Shown in pieces: positions 53,249 to 62,120 of a stretch of DNA of 64,000 nt (position 1 is the stretch's first letter; each line of letters starts with the position of its first letter). Location: NCBI GenBank assembly GCA_023411715.1, contig JAEYOM010000196.1:28387-92386 (forward strand), given 5' to 3'. The DNA is from Bacillota bacterium (GTDB lineage: Bacteria > Bacillota > Clostridia > Acetivibrionales > DTU013). The notes under the pieces were generated by a model. It worked only from the letters and a program-made list of their open reading frames with translations, was not told the origin of the DNA and did no database searches. A program made the position numbers and the translations under genes.

Positions 53249-53289
53249 CTACATCTGAAAGGAATAATCCTTCTTTTTTTTAAAAAATG

Positions 53290-53306
53290 ATGAAAAAGTT
53301 TTTCAT
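53290..53306. promoter_or_regulatory. 17-bp palindrome, probable RpiR-family operator
   Basis: ATGAAAAAGTTTTTCAT is a perfect palindrome around one central base. It resembles the TGAAA...TTTCA sites of MurR/RpiR-type regulators, lies about 40 bases upstream of the nanE -10 box and just beyond the 3' end of the RpiR gene. Confidence 0.65.
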
Positions 53307-53428
53307 TCTATTGCATAATTGTTCACACCATCAAGATTTAAATATTAAAATACTGGAGTTAGAACATAGGATATGTTTATCGGAGAGTTTTGTCCTGCTG
53401 ATATCGTTTGACAGGATTCACCATATCA

Positions 53429-54307
53429 TTAATAGAGTTTTGCCAATACCGCTTTTGAAGTTTTCTCCTTATTCTTTATGGCTTCTCCATTCATTTTCAG
53501 GAGGACATTATTATATAGAATATCTATTACTAGCAGCTGCGATATTTTAGATGCTATGGAGCCGCCCTGAAGCGGATCTTCCTTCGAACCGTTAAGGAGT
53601 ACAACATCTGCATATTTTGTAATAGGTGACCTCGCATGATGTGTTATACAAATAGTTTTTGCACCGGAGTTCTTTGCTAAAGAAAGTACCTCAACAGTAT
53701 CCTTCGTGCTGCCGGAAAATGATATGCCTACGGCAACATCGGAAGCTGTAAGAAGTGTAGCTTGCATAGCCTGCATATGAGCATCCTGAGCAGCATCGGT
53801 ATCAAGTCCTATCCTTATAAACCTGTATTTAGCGTCAAGAGCCGTAACTGATGAGGTACCCACTCCAAAAAAAGATAACTTTCTTGCATTTAAAATATAG
53901 TTCACCGCTGTCTCAAGGTTCTTCTTGCTGAGTAAAGAAAGAGTCTCATTCAGCGCTTGTACCATATAGTTCAGAGTTTTATGAGATACTTCAAGAACGC
54001 TGTCTTTATCGCTTATCTCCTCAGTTAAGTTTACAGAGGCGTTTGATGTGTTCACTGTTAAGTCTTGCGCCAAGGCCATTTTAAAACCCTGGTATCCTTT
54101 GAAACCTATTTTCCTGCAGAAACGAAGTACGGTAGTATCTCCTACACCTGCCATTTCAGCAAAATCGTTTATCGAATTGTATATAACTTTTTCTGCATTT
54201 ACTAATACGTAGTCAGCTACAATTTGCTCCGATTTTGTTAATGACGAATAAATACTATTTATTATAGGAAATAAACTACCAACCTCATACTCTTTATTAG
54301 ATTTCAT
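53429..54307 (-). CDS. MurR/RpiR-family regulator
   Basis: 292 residues: N-terminal helix-turn-helix (SLTKSEQIVADYVLVNAEKV, NDFAEMAGVGDTTVLRFCRK) and C-terminal SIS domain that binds phosphosugars (ARKLSFFGVGTSSVTALDAK, GISFSGSTKDTVEVLSLAK). Family members control amino-sugar and sialic-acid genes. It lies directly upstream of nanE on the same strand and its probable operator is in the gap between. The ATG at 54307 after AAGGAG is used; the frame runs 23 codons further without a better site. Confidence 0.92.
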   Translation of the reverse strand: MKSNKEYEVGSLFPIINSIYSSLTKSEQIVADYVLVNAEKVIYNSINDFAEMAGVGDTTVLRFCRKIGFKGYQGFKMALAQDLTVNTSNASVNLTEEISDKDSVLEVSHKTLNYMVQALNETLSLLSKKNLETAVNYILNARKLSFFGVGTSSVTALDAKYRFIRIGLDTDAAQDAHMQAMQATLLTASDVAVGISFSGSTKDTVEVLSLAKNSGAKTICITHHARSPITKYADVVLLNGSKEDPLQGGSIASKISQLLVIDILYNNVLLKMNGEAIKNKEKTSKAVLAKLY

Positions 54308-54402
54308 ATAATGCTCCTTATTTGAAAAGAATTTTCTTTTAATTTTATCATAAAAAAATAATTTTTCCATTGGCATTTATATTTCCATTTGAATGGAATA
54401 TC

Positions 54403-56115
54403 TCACCCCGACGCTTTGGTATCCGACAGGAAACGGGCTGCAAAAGGCAGTTTGGCCGTGTATCTCAATATCAGGCTCCCCTTTGGAAGATTCCTGATAT
54501 CCTGTGCCGTTATCCCCTTTGCGACTATCATGAGCAGATAATATACGGTGCAGCCTACAGCAATCGCAAAGCTTGAACATATCAGGCTTTGCAGGAATAT
54601 CGAGCCTGTGATCCGTTCTATCAGCAATAAAACTCCGTCGTATACCAGTAAGACTAATATTCCCATTATGATGGAAATGCTGAACGGCCTGTTGAACAGC
54701 TTTTTCACGTCCAGTCTAACCCTTGTGAGGCTTTTAATCGATCTGTAATTCATGATTGCGGCGAAGGTGTAACAAACTGCGCTGCCAACAATGGCTCCCT
54801 TTATGTTGACCGATTTGATGGGGATCAGAGAATAATTCACGATTATTTTCATTATGAGGCCTATAACAAGGTGCACCGTCGGTATATAAGTCTTTCCTAT
54901 GCCCTGCAGTATTGCTGTCTGTACCGAAACGAGCGAAATAAGCACGAGGACCCACGAGCCCATTGCAAGCAGCTCCCAGCCTTTGGGCGCTGTCGGGAAC
55001 AGGATGTATATAATCGGCTTTGCTAGTATCGTCATTCCTACCGCCGAGGGTACGGAGATCATCAATATCGTCTTTATACTTTTCGAAATCCTGCGTCCCA
55101 ACAATACTCTATCATTTACCGCAGAAGCCTGCGATATCGAAGGAACGATAGTAGTTGCAAGCGCTGTGGCAAGTGTCACGGGAATGAACAGGACCTTAAG
55201 GTATTTGGTGGAAAATATACCATACATGGCGCTTGCATCAACTGCGCTGAAGCCTCCGGTCATCAGCCGCGTCTTCATGAAGGTGAGATCGATGATATTG
55301 GCGACATATATGGCGGCAGACCCCAAGGTTATCGGCACTGCGTATTCCAGTATCTTTCTTATTATTCTTTTGGTCGTATATTTGGAACGGGTATCCCTCG
55401 CCGATTGCACGACCTCGGCCATTATACCAGCCTTGTGCCTGAAATAGGTTCTGCCGAGGTAAAGAGCGCTTGCAAGAGCGCCAAGAGAGGTGCCTACCGT
55501 ACCTCCTGCAGCTGCGAATTTCACGGCTGTAAGGTTAATATCCACACTGCCTGTTATGCCGTGATTGATCGCGTACGCCTTGCCGTAGCGATACATCAAC
55601 CAGGCAAACAGTATGGTCAGAGCAGAGTTGACAGCCTGCTCGATTATCTGCGAAACACTGGTCGGTACCATGTTCGAACGGCCCTGGAAGTAACCCCTGA
55701 AAGCAGAGGAAACCGCAGTGAACAGCAAGGTAGGCGACAGCGCAAGTATCGTCAGGTAGGATTCCGGATACTGTATTAGGACTGAGAACGGCCCCGCAAA
55801 TACAGCTATTATAATACCGGACAGAGTCCCTATGGTGATCATCAGCGTCGCGGTGATTTTAAGAGTCCGGTAGGATGCTTCATAGAGGGAATTGGCCACT
55901 TGTTCGGATATAAGCTTCGAAATGGCCACCGGAATACCGGCAGTCGTGATGACAAACACAAGCTGGTATATCGTATAACCCGCATTGTAAATGCCGTTTC
56001 CCACGTCGCCGAGTATGAGCGTAACTATCGGAACATAAAGAACGCCAAGCAGCTTGTTTATGATGCTCGCAGCGCTTAATATCGTGAAACCCTTTGCGTC
56101 AGACTGTCTATCCAC
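54403..56115 (-). CDS. polysaccharide/lipid II flippase of the MOP superfamily
   Basis: 570 residues, about 14 membrane segments. Family hallmarks include GDVGNGIYNAGYTIYQLVF and SAFRGYFQGRSNMVPTSVSQ (SpoVB/MurJ-like). It starts at GTG nine bases after the FemAB gene. Co-transcription with a FemAB transferase and a D-aspartate-ligase-type enzyme suggests it moves the modified, branched lipid II across the membrane. It is a distant paralogue of the protein at 2794-4323. Confidence 0.87.
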   Translation of the reverse strand: MDRQSDAKGFTILSAASIINKLLGVLYVPIVTLILGDVGNGIYNAGYTIYQLVFVITTAGIPVAISKLISEQVANSLYEASYRTLKITATLMITIGTLSGIIIAVFAGPFSVLIQYPESYLTILALSPTLLFTAVSSAFRGYFQGRSNMVPTSVSQIIEQAVNSALTILFAWLMYRYGKAYAINHGITGSVDINLTAVKFAAAGGTVGTSLGALASALYLGRTYFRHKAGIMAEVVQSARDTRSKYTTKRIIRKILEYAVPITLGSAAIYVANIIDLTFMKTRLMTGGFSAVDASAMYGIFSTKYLKVLFIPVTLATALATTIVPSISQASAVNDRVLLGRRISKSIKTILMISVPSAVGMTILAKPIIYILFPTAPKGWELLAMGSWVLVLISLVSVQTAILQGIGKTYIPTVHLVIGLIMKIIVNYSLIPIKSVNIKGAIVGSAVCYTFAAIMNYRSIKSLTRVRLDVKKLFNRPFSISIIMGILVLLVYDGVLLLIERITGSIFLQSLICSSFAIAVGCTVYYLLMIVAKGITAQDIRNLPKGSLILRYTAKLPFAARFLSDTKASG

Positions 56116-56124
56116 GTCTTTCTC

Positions 56125-57195
56125 TTACTTTCTCTTATAGATTTTTCTTCTGAGATCCCTGAATGCGGCGATCCCTTTTTCGGCGCAGAAATAAACAAGC
56201 GGATTGAACACATAGTCGAGCATACCGATGAATTCGGTGAATTTACCTTTAAAACCGACCTTGAATTTATACAGGCCGTACATTGGATTATTTTCATCCA
56301 CATTTCCCGGGACGCCCCTGAAATCGTAGATGTCGACTCCGGCTTCAAGCGCCCATTTTATCATGTTCCACTGCAGCAGGTAATTCGGCATCAGGTTGCG
56401 ATGCTCGCCTATACTCGCCCCATAGAGATACCAGCATTTATTGCCGTATAATATCCCGATGGTCCCGGCAATGGGCTGGCCCTCGTAATAGGCTATGAAT
56501 ACCCTCAGATGATCCGGAGCCAGGCAATCGTATACCTTCTCGTAATACTCCCTGCTTCTCACCACAAAGTTGTCGCGCACGCCCGTTTCTACGATCATTT
56601 TGTAGAATGTTGCGACATCTTCACGTCCGCCGACTTGTACAGTTACGCCCTTGCGCTCGGCCAGGCGGATATTGTAGCGGACCTTCTGGTGAAAGTCCTG
56701 CATTAGCTGATCTTCAGTCTTGCCTCTCAGATCCAGCCTGAAAACAAACCTGGGCTGGATACCTTCATAGTTTTTAAGGCCGCGGCTTACACTGAAACCA
56801 AGACTTTTTACTATTTCCTCGAATTTGGTATCCTCTATTTCGATATCTGGGTCCATTTTCAGCACGTAGCTTCTGTTCTTTTTTGCGAGCTTCCTGCACT
56901 TCTCAAGCAGAGCGGCCAGCGTCTCCCTGTCGTGCGGGTCGCAAACGGGTCCGCGCGGCGAATACATCATTGTAAAAGGCAGAACAGGTATCTTCCTTAT
57001 CAGCAGGCTCATGGAGCCCTTTATATTGCCGGCCCCGTCTTCAACGGTAATGACTTCGTTCTTCCAGAACGACTTTATTTTTGCCCACTGCGGCGACTGC
57101 ATGAAATGGCCCTTCGGATGCGCCTGCAAAAAGGCCTCGTATTTGCTTGTGTCCTGATTATTATTTTCTATTTTCAAATTATTTTCACTAGCCAA
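56125..57195 (-). CDS. FemAB-family peptidoglycan bridge aminoacyltransferase
   Basis: 356 residues with the twin GNAT-like domains of FemX/FmhB proteins: FMQSPQWAKIKSFW, MMYSPRGPVCDP, DFHQKVRYNIRLAERKGV and GVDIYDFRGVPG. Such enzymes transfer an amino acid from aminoacyl-tRNA to the stem peptide of lipid II. It starts at TTG with GAGGTG six bases upstream. It lies between the ATP-grasp gene and the flippase in one operon. Confidence 0.9.
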   Translation of the reverse strand: MASENNLKIENNNQDTSKYEAFLQAHPKGHFMQSPQWAKIKSFWKNEVITVEDGAGNIKGSMSLLIRKIPVLPFTMMYSPRGPVCDPHDRETLAALLEKCRKLAKKNRSYVLKMDPDIEIEDTKFEEIVKSLGFSVSRGLKNYEGIQPRFVFRLDLRGKTEDQLMQDFHQKVRYNIRLAERKGVTVQVGGREDVATFYKMIVETGVRDNFVVRSREYYEKVYDCLAPDHLRVFIAYYEGQPIAGTIGILYGNKCWYLYGASIGEHRNLMPNYLLQWNMIKWALEAGVDIYDFRGVPGNVDENNPMYGLYKFKVGFKGKFTEFIGMLDYVFNPLVYFCAEKGIAAFRDLRRKIYKRK

Positions 57196-57265
57196 CTATT
57201 ACACCTCGTAATGATTTAATTTGCCGTACGTCTGACGTATGCCTGCCGCGATCCTTTCACCCGGA

Positions 57266-58480
57266 TCATTTCATGTACTTCCGGAACTTTAAATAATGGC
57301 TCAGCTGGTTTTTGTATAAAAACACGCGTCTGCGGGGTCCCATGTCGCCCTTCATGAACAGCGGCCTCGTCACCCTTCCCTCAGATATCAGCTGCCTTAT
57401 AAGCTCAAGATTCCCGCTGCCTTTGACGTACTTGAACGCCACCTTCAGCGGGATAGCCGTCCAGAGGTTGCGAGCGCTTGCTATTTCCAGCTTTGCAGGC
57501 TTGTCTTCGATATAGTCTTCGACTACGCATCTGGCCAGGTTGTTCCCGGCGGCGGTTACGTAATAATTGCTCCTGCCCTGCCTCAGATTGACCTCGAGTA
57601 TTTTGAATCTGCCGTCCCGCTCGTCGAATTTGATATCAAAAGTGGAATATCCCGTGTAGCCTACATTGTCAAGGAAATTCCTCAGAAGCTCCGACAGCTC
57701 CGGATCATAATCGCTGGTTAGTACAGCGGTATTGCCGAGTCCGTGGGGGGTATGTTCCTCAAGCATAACATGGGCAAGCGACATAAGTCTGACCTTTTTG
57801 TCCCTGCCCGAGTAGCACATCATGACTCGAAGCTTTGAATCGTCACCCGGAATAAAATCCTGTATAATAAGCTTGTCGCTGTAGCCCGCACCATAGATGT
57901 CGCCAATGACCTTTTTCAGCTCTCCGGAGCTGTTCAGCTTGTATACTTTCTTCTGGGTCGGGAATTCATGCTGCCAGTACATAACGCCGTTGGACGGCTT
58001 AACGATAACAGGAAAGCCGAATGGCAGCGTGAAATCGTTCTTCAGCGAACTATCGTATATAAAGGTCCCGGGATAATCGATGCCGTATTTGTCGCACATC
58101 TCATAAAACCTGAGCTTGGTAAGCAGGCCATCCATCAGCTCTTCGCCGACATATGGCGCTATGATGCTTTCAGGAAGCCGCGGTTTGTTCCTGACGATCA
58201 TCTCCACATAGTCATCGCCACAGCCCATAAGTATCACTTTTTTACCGGCAAATTCGGCAGCCAGGCCGCGGACAGTATTTAAAAAAGTCTCCTGCTGCAT
58301 CACAATTTTAGGAACAGTCCGGAATTCTATTATTTTACTGTCGCAGCTTGGGCCGGTCTTTACCTTTCCAATGACGACCGACTTGACGCCGTATGCCTCG
58401 TAAAACGCCCTGGACATACTGTATGTATTTATATCGCTACCCAGAAAAACGGGTTGGAATTCTCTCTCCACGATCCTCAA
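57266..58480 (-). CDS. ATP-grasp D-aspartate-ligase-type enzyme
   Basis: 404 residues. The N-terminus EFQPVFLGSDINTYSMSRAF, FYEMCDKYGIDYPGT, IIQDFIPGDDSKLRVMM and ILEVNLRQGRSNYYVT closely follow the D-aspartate ligase of Enterococcus faecium (Aslfm) as I remember it. That enzyme activates D-Asp with ATP and attaches it to the side-chain amino group of Lys in the peptidoglycan precursor. Start is TTG seven bases after GAGGA. First gene of the bridge operon; the gap to the FemAB gene is 70 bases. An alternative is a ligase for another D-amino acid or carboxylate. Confidence 0.85.
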   Translation of the reverse strand: MRIVEREFQPVFLGSDINTYSMSRAFYEAYGVKSVVIGKVKTGPSCDSKIIEFRTVPKIVMQQETFLNTVRGLAAEFAGKKVILMGCGDDYVEMIVRNKPRLPESIIAPYVGEELMDGLLTKLRFYEMCDKYGIDYPGTFIYDSSLKNDFTLPFGFPVIVKPSNGVMYWQHEFPTQKKVYKLNSSGELKKVIGDIYGAGYSDKLIIQDFIPGDDSKLRVMMCYSGRDKKVRLMSLAHVMLEEHTPHGLGNTAVLTSDYDPELSELLRNFLDNVGYTGYSTFDIKFDERDGRFKILEVNLRQGRSNYYVTAAGNNLARCVVEDYIEDKPAKLEIASARNLWTAIPLKVAFKYVKGSGNLELIRQLISEGRVTRPLFMKGDMGPRRRVFLYKNQLSHYLKFRKYMK

Positions 58481-58655
58481 TTTATATTCCTCGCTGTCTT
58501 GTTCCCTAAAAACGGGATAAATGCTGTTTTTTGCGCTTTTATTACGTTAATTTTAGTATAACGGTCCCCAAAGTTCAAGTCTTTTTAAATATGCCCGCGG
58601 ATACGCTAATAGTAAATATTTGCACCTTGTGCTAATATAAGTATTGTCTATTACT

Positions 58656-58764
58656 GCCTCGCTTATAACGCACCGGTTCAATAGAGAATTATTCGGTTGT
58701 AGAAAAATTTTCTTACCTCTGCGCGTTTTAACGAGGAGGGAGACATCTATCGCCTCGCTTATAA
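58656..58764. repeat. dispersed non-coding element, copy 2 (short form)
   Basis: Shares with 39305-39494 the blocks TTATAACRCAYCG, TTCAWTAG, CGGTTGTAG, TCTTACC, GGAGAYAT and CGCCTCG-TTATA in the same order, but has about 25 bases (TGCGCGTTTTAACGAGG region) where the other carries a 98-base hairpin. A 13-bp direct repeat, GCCTCGCTTATAA, bounds it (58656-58668 and 58752-58764). It lies in the 397-base gap between the divergent ligase and SDR genes; the rest of that gap shows nothing else clear. Confidence 0.65.
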
Positions 58765-58877
58765 TTCTCAATGTCTCGGCAGACATAATCTTCTCAGAAA
58801 GCTGTGTGACATTGAAAAATAATATACAGAGCTATGGATAATTAGTCGAATCGCAGAAATACGAAAGGAGATCTTAA

Positions 58878-59627
58878 ATGGAGCGGGAAGACAGGGTACT
58901 CACAGGGAAAATTGCTATAGTGACGGGTGCCGGGAGAGGCATAGGAAAAGCTATCGCGATCGCTTACGCCAAGGCGGGAGCGTCGATAGTCTGTGCAGCC
59001 CGCACATATCCGGAGATTAAAGCCACCGCTGAAGGGATCGTATCCGGCGGCGGAAAGGCAATTGCCGTGGAGACGGACGTTACAAATATCGAATCTGTTA
59101 AGGCATTGTTTCTCAAAGCTTTGGAGCATTTCGGCGGAATCGATATAGTCGTGATAAATGCAGGCGCAAACTACGACCGTGAAACAGTTGAGACGAGCGA
59201 TCCTGAGAATTGGAAGAAGACTATGGACGTTAATTTGTCCGGCGCCTATTATTGCGCTCAGGCCGCTATCCCATACCTCAAGCAAAGAGGGGAAGGAAAG
59301 ATCATTACGATCGGGTCAGGCCTGGGGCACCGGGGAATGGCCGGAGGTTCGGCATATGCATGTTCGAAAGCCGGGCTGTGGATGCTGACCCGCATATTGG
59401 CGCAGGAGCTCTGGCAGTATCGGATCAGTGTAAACGAATTGATTCCGGGACCTGTAATGACATCTATCGATGATAATGCAAAAATAACCGGCAATTCAGT
59501 TTCCAGGATCGACAGCGAATGGGTGAAAAATCCTGAAGACGTGACGCCCATGGCTTTATTCCTGGCCTCACAACCGGCGGTAGGGCCGACTGCGCAAAGC
59601 TTCAGTCTGATGCGAAGAGATAATTGA
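58878..59627 (+). CDS. short-chain dehydrogenase/reductase
   Basis: 249 residues, classical SDR: TGAGRGIGKAI cofactor site, NAGAN, catalytic Ser in IGSGLGHRG, YACSK (Tyr and Lys) and VNELIPGPVMT. NAD(P)-dependent oxidation or reduction of a sugar or keto acyl substrate; the substrate is not predictable. GAAAGGAG precedes the ATG. The decayed GH30 gene follows after 35 bases. Confidence 0.92.
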   Translation: MEREDRVLTGKIAIVTGAGRGIGKAIAIAYAKAGASIVCAARTYPEIKATAEGIVSGGGKAIAVETDVTNIESVKALFLKALEHFGGIDIVVINAGANYDRETVETSDPENWKKTMDVNLSGAYYCAQAAIPYLKQRGEGKIITIGSGLGHRGMAGGSAYACSKAGLWMLTRILAQELWQYRISVNELIPGPVMTSIDDNAKITGNSVSRIDSEWVKNPEDVTPMALFLASQPAVGPTAQSFSLMRRDN

Positions 59628-59662
59628 AGTAAGGAACAAGTAATTTGCATTCGGGGGAATAG

Positions 59663-61195
59663 ATGCTGAGGAAGAAAAACATCGTTTTGATCGGAGCAGC
59701 ATGTCTGTTCCTTATTTCGGGAGCCATTTATTATTCGGGTTTGTTCAGGAATGGCTCAGACGACACATATACTTCCGGAGATTATTCCTATGGCGTTGCT
59801 TCCGTGCTCGGGCCAGCCATACAGGCAGGCCAGCCGACCGAATCCGGTTTCTTATGTTTCGACAGCAAATGAACCTTCTATTGCACCCGAATATCCCGGT
59901 TGCCTTTGGACGCCCGATGAAATGAACCTGTTCATCCGCGGTTACCTTGGTCCGACCTTTGAAACTAAAGGGGTAAAAGCAGGGATAATAATGCCCGAAA
60001 GCATGAATTTTGATGAGTATGCCGCGCTGCCGGCCCTCAACGATCCCGTCACTGAAAAATATATAGACGTCATCGGCATCCACGCATACGGGATCGGTCC
60101 TTATATACCCGAATTCACCGTTTCCAGAGAAAAGGGCAAGCCTGTCTGGCAGACGGAATACATGAATCAGGGCGCAGAACTTCAGACATATGAAAACGAT
60201 ACGATCACTGACGGGCTGACGTATGCAGATCTGATCGGAAATATGTTCACAACGTCACGGATCAGCGCCTATTTCTATTGGTGGCTCGCCGCCAATAACG
60301 GCGCCGACGGCTCCGATCTAATCCGTCTATGCACAGACGGGGAGGCCGGCTCGCCGACTGAAAACGGTCTGTTCCGGGTATTCAAAAGGTATTATGCCTT
60401 CGGCAATTACAGCAGGTTTGTAAGACCAGGATACAAAATATCAAAGTCGGCAGAGCCCCGGACGATAATATTCTCATCACTGCCTTCAAAGATCCGTCCA
60501 CAGGTAATTTTGCAATCATAGCGGTAAATGATAACCCCGGAAAGGTATTACTCACCATGGATCTGAAGGATTTTCCGGGCGGTGTCGGCGAAATGGCCGT
60601 ATACAGGACATCAGACAGCGAAAACCTGAAAAAGCTCGACGATACGGTCGGCGCCGGCAATATATTTGCTATGGAGCTCAAGGGCCGCAGCGTTACGACT
60701 TTTGTCCCGAAGAAATTCGAGCTTGCGGCACTGGACGATATGAAGGACGTTTTCTCCATCTATGAAGCTGAAGAAAACGAGGGTATGTCCGACGGCCTCA
60801 AGGTGGCAGAGTCCGGCGACGGCGGCGGAATGGTAACCAACAGCGGAAACGGCAGTTATATAAAATATGCCGACGTTAACTTCGGCGACGGTTCCGCCAA
60901 CGGAACCGCAGACAAAAAGTCCATCCTGTTCATGAACGCCCGGATAGCACCTATGAATGGCGGAATGATCGAAGTCAGGCTTGACGATCCCGCAAACGGA
61001 AAAGTTGCGGGAACATTCGATATCGGGAAGTCCGACGGGAACGGTAAATGGATCGCAGTATCTTCGGAGTTGGATACAAGTCCAGACAGAGCTGTTGGTT
61101 TTCACGACATATATATTGTTTTCAAAGGCGAAAAAGACTCCAACATGTTCGATGTAGACTCTTTCAGCTTCAGTGACGAAAAACAGACGGAATAG
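59663..61195 (+). pseudogene. decayed GH30-type xylanase with C-terminal carbohydrate-binding module
   Basis: A signal-anchor start (MLRKKNIVLIGAACLFLISG) is followed in another frame by a GH30 glucuronoxylanase core: VSTANEPSIAPEYPGC with the acid/base Glu, IIMPESMNFDEY, VDVIG-like HAYGIG and VWQTEYMNQG with the nucleophile Glu. Near 60440 the frame shifts again to VGRAPDDNILITAF and then a beta-sandwich like CBM6/36 (NSGNGSYIKYADVNFGDGSA). At least two frameshifts and the loss of about 150 N-terminal barrel residues make it non-functional. The intact ancestor would have been a secreted xylan-degrading enzyme. Confidence 0.82.
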
Positions 61196-61227
61196 TAAAG
61201 AGCCGCAAACAGTAAGGGACATTCAGA

Positions 61228-61335
61228 ATGAAAAAGAAAGTCATATTACTTGTAAGCATAGTAATTTTATTGGTTTGCAGCTTCTTAATTGGCAAAGAGC
61301 TGATTGGAATAAAACCTTTTAAGGATTTATACTGA
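61228..61335 (+). pseudogene. truncated N-terminus of a membrane-anchored protein (35 codons)
   Basis: MKKKVILLVSIVILLVCSFL followed by IGKELIGIKPFKDLY and a stop. The signal segment plus the GIKPFKDL pattern looks like the start of a larger clostridial exported protein, so this is probably a remnant. It has no strong ribosome site. Confidence 0.4.
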
Positions 61336-61384
61336 AATGATTCCGTAAGGAGTCAGCCTGCTCTTGTCATTACAGACCGAGTAT

Positions 61385-61406
61385 AGACCAGTCCATACTT
61401 ACATAA
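61385..61406 (+). repeat. short dispersed repeat, copy 1
   Basis: AGACCAGTCCATACTTACAT and two more bases match 62022-62043 at all but three positions; a weaker third copy lies at 62868-62888. The copies bracket the yjdF and methyltransferase genes. Confidence 0.45.
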
Positions 61407-61422
61407 AGATGGTCGTTTATTA

Positions 61423-61452
61423 TTGACCTTATTTCAAGTGTAGAGTTAAAAT
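61423..61452 (+). promoter_or_regulatory. promoter of the yjdF unit
   Basis: TTGACC, an 18-base spacer and TAAAAT lie directly before the riboswitch. Confidence 0.55.
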
Positions 61453-61455
61453 ATA

Positions 61456-61550
61456 AATTGCAAAGATAAAAACACGGTTCCGGTTGGTAGTCCGGACGCA
61501 GTGTAAGCTGTCAGTAACCTGCCTCCTTGGTTGTCCATTCTTTGCAAGGT
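61456..61550 (+). ncRNA. yjdF riboswitch
   Basis: A leader directly upstream of a yjdF homologue, closed by a perfect stem TTGCAAAG (61458-61465) with CTTTGCAA (61540-61547), and containing the conserved internal hairpin CCGGTTGGTAGTCCGG followed by ACGCAGTGTAAGC. This matches the yjdF motif as I recall it, which senses azaaromatic compounds and turns on translation of YjdF. The ribosome site AAAGGAGG follows immediately after the closing stem, consistent with translational control. Confidence 0.85.
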
Positions 61551-61570
61551 ATACTAAAGGAGGAATTACT

Positions 61571-61990
61571 ATGGAGAAGACTGTTTCCAAGCTGACCGTA
61601 TTTTTTGAGGAACCTTTTTGGGTCAGTATTTATGAGCGTGAATGTGCTGGTCAATATGAAGTGTGCAAAATAACGTTTGGTGCTGAACCCAAAGACTATG
61701 AAGTATATGGCTTCATGCTCAAAAACTTTGGAAAGCTACGGTTTAGTCCATCTCTGGAAGCATCAGCAATTGCCGAAAAGCGTATTAATCCCAAGAGGAT
61801 GCAGCGGGAAATCAATAAACAATTCCATGATACAGGAATTGGGACAAAAGCACAGCAAGCGCTAAAGCTTCAGCAGGAGCAAGGAAAACTGGACAGAAAA
61901 TTACGTTCTCGCGCCCAGCGAGAAGCTGAAAAAGAACAACAGTTTCAATTGCGACAGGAAAAACGCAAGGAAAAGCACAGGGGCCATTAG
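61571..61990 (+). CDS. yjdF: YjdF family protein (DUF2992)
   Basis: 139 residues starting MEKTVSKLTVFFEEPFWVSI, the typical beginning of YjdF, with GFMLKNFGKLRFSP in the middle and a long basic, Gln/Lys/Arg-rich helical tail (LQQEQGKLDRKLRSRAQREA). Cytoplasmic. The biochemical function is not established; its control by an azaaromatic-sensing riboswitch suggests detoxification of heteroaromatic compounds. AAAGGAGGAATTACT precedes the ATG; the frame is open 29 codons upstream, but those overlap the riboswitch. Confidence 0.92.
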   Translation: MEKTVSKLTVFFEEPFWVSIYERECAGQYEVCKITFGAEPKDYEVYGFMLKNFGKLRFSPSLEASAIAEKRINPKRMQREINKQFHDTGIGTKAQQALKLQQEQGKLDRKLRSRAQREAEKEQQFQLRQEKRKEKHRGH

Positions 61991-62021
61991 CCTCTATGCT
62001 CCTCTGTTACATGTCAAGAAT

Positions 62022-62043
62022 AGACCAGTCAATACTTGTATAA
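62022..62043 (+). repeat. short dispersed repeat, copy 2
   Basis: AGACCAGTCAATACTTGTAT plus two bases; see copy 1 at 61385. It lies between yjdF and the methyltransferase gene. Confidence 0.45.
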
Positions 62044-62120
62044 GGGCAGTGGAAATAAGTAGCAACATGTGATATGTTCGCAATATCAACAAACAGGAAT
62101 ATATTAAGGCGGTTTAATAA

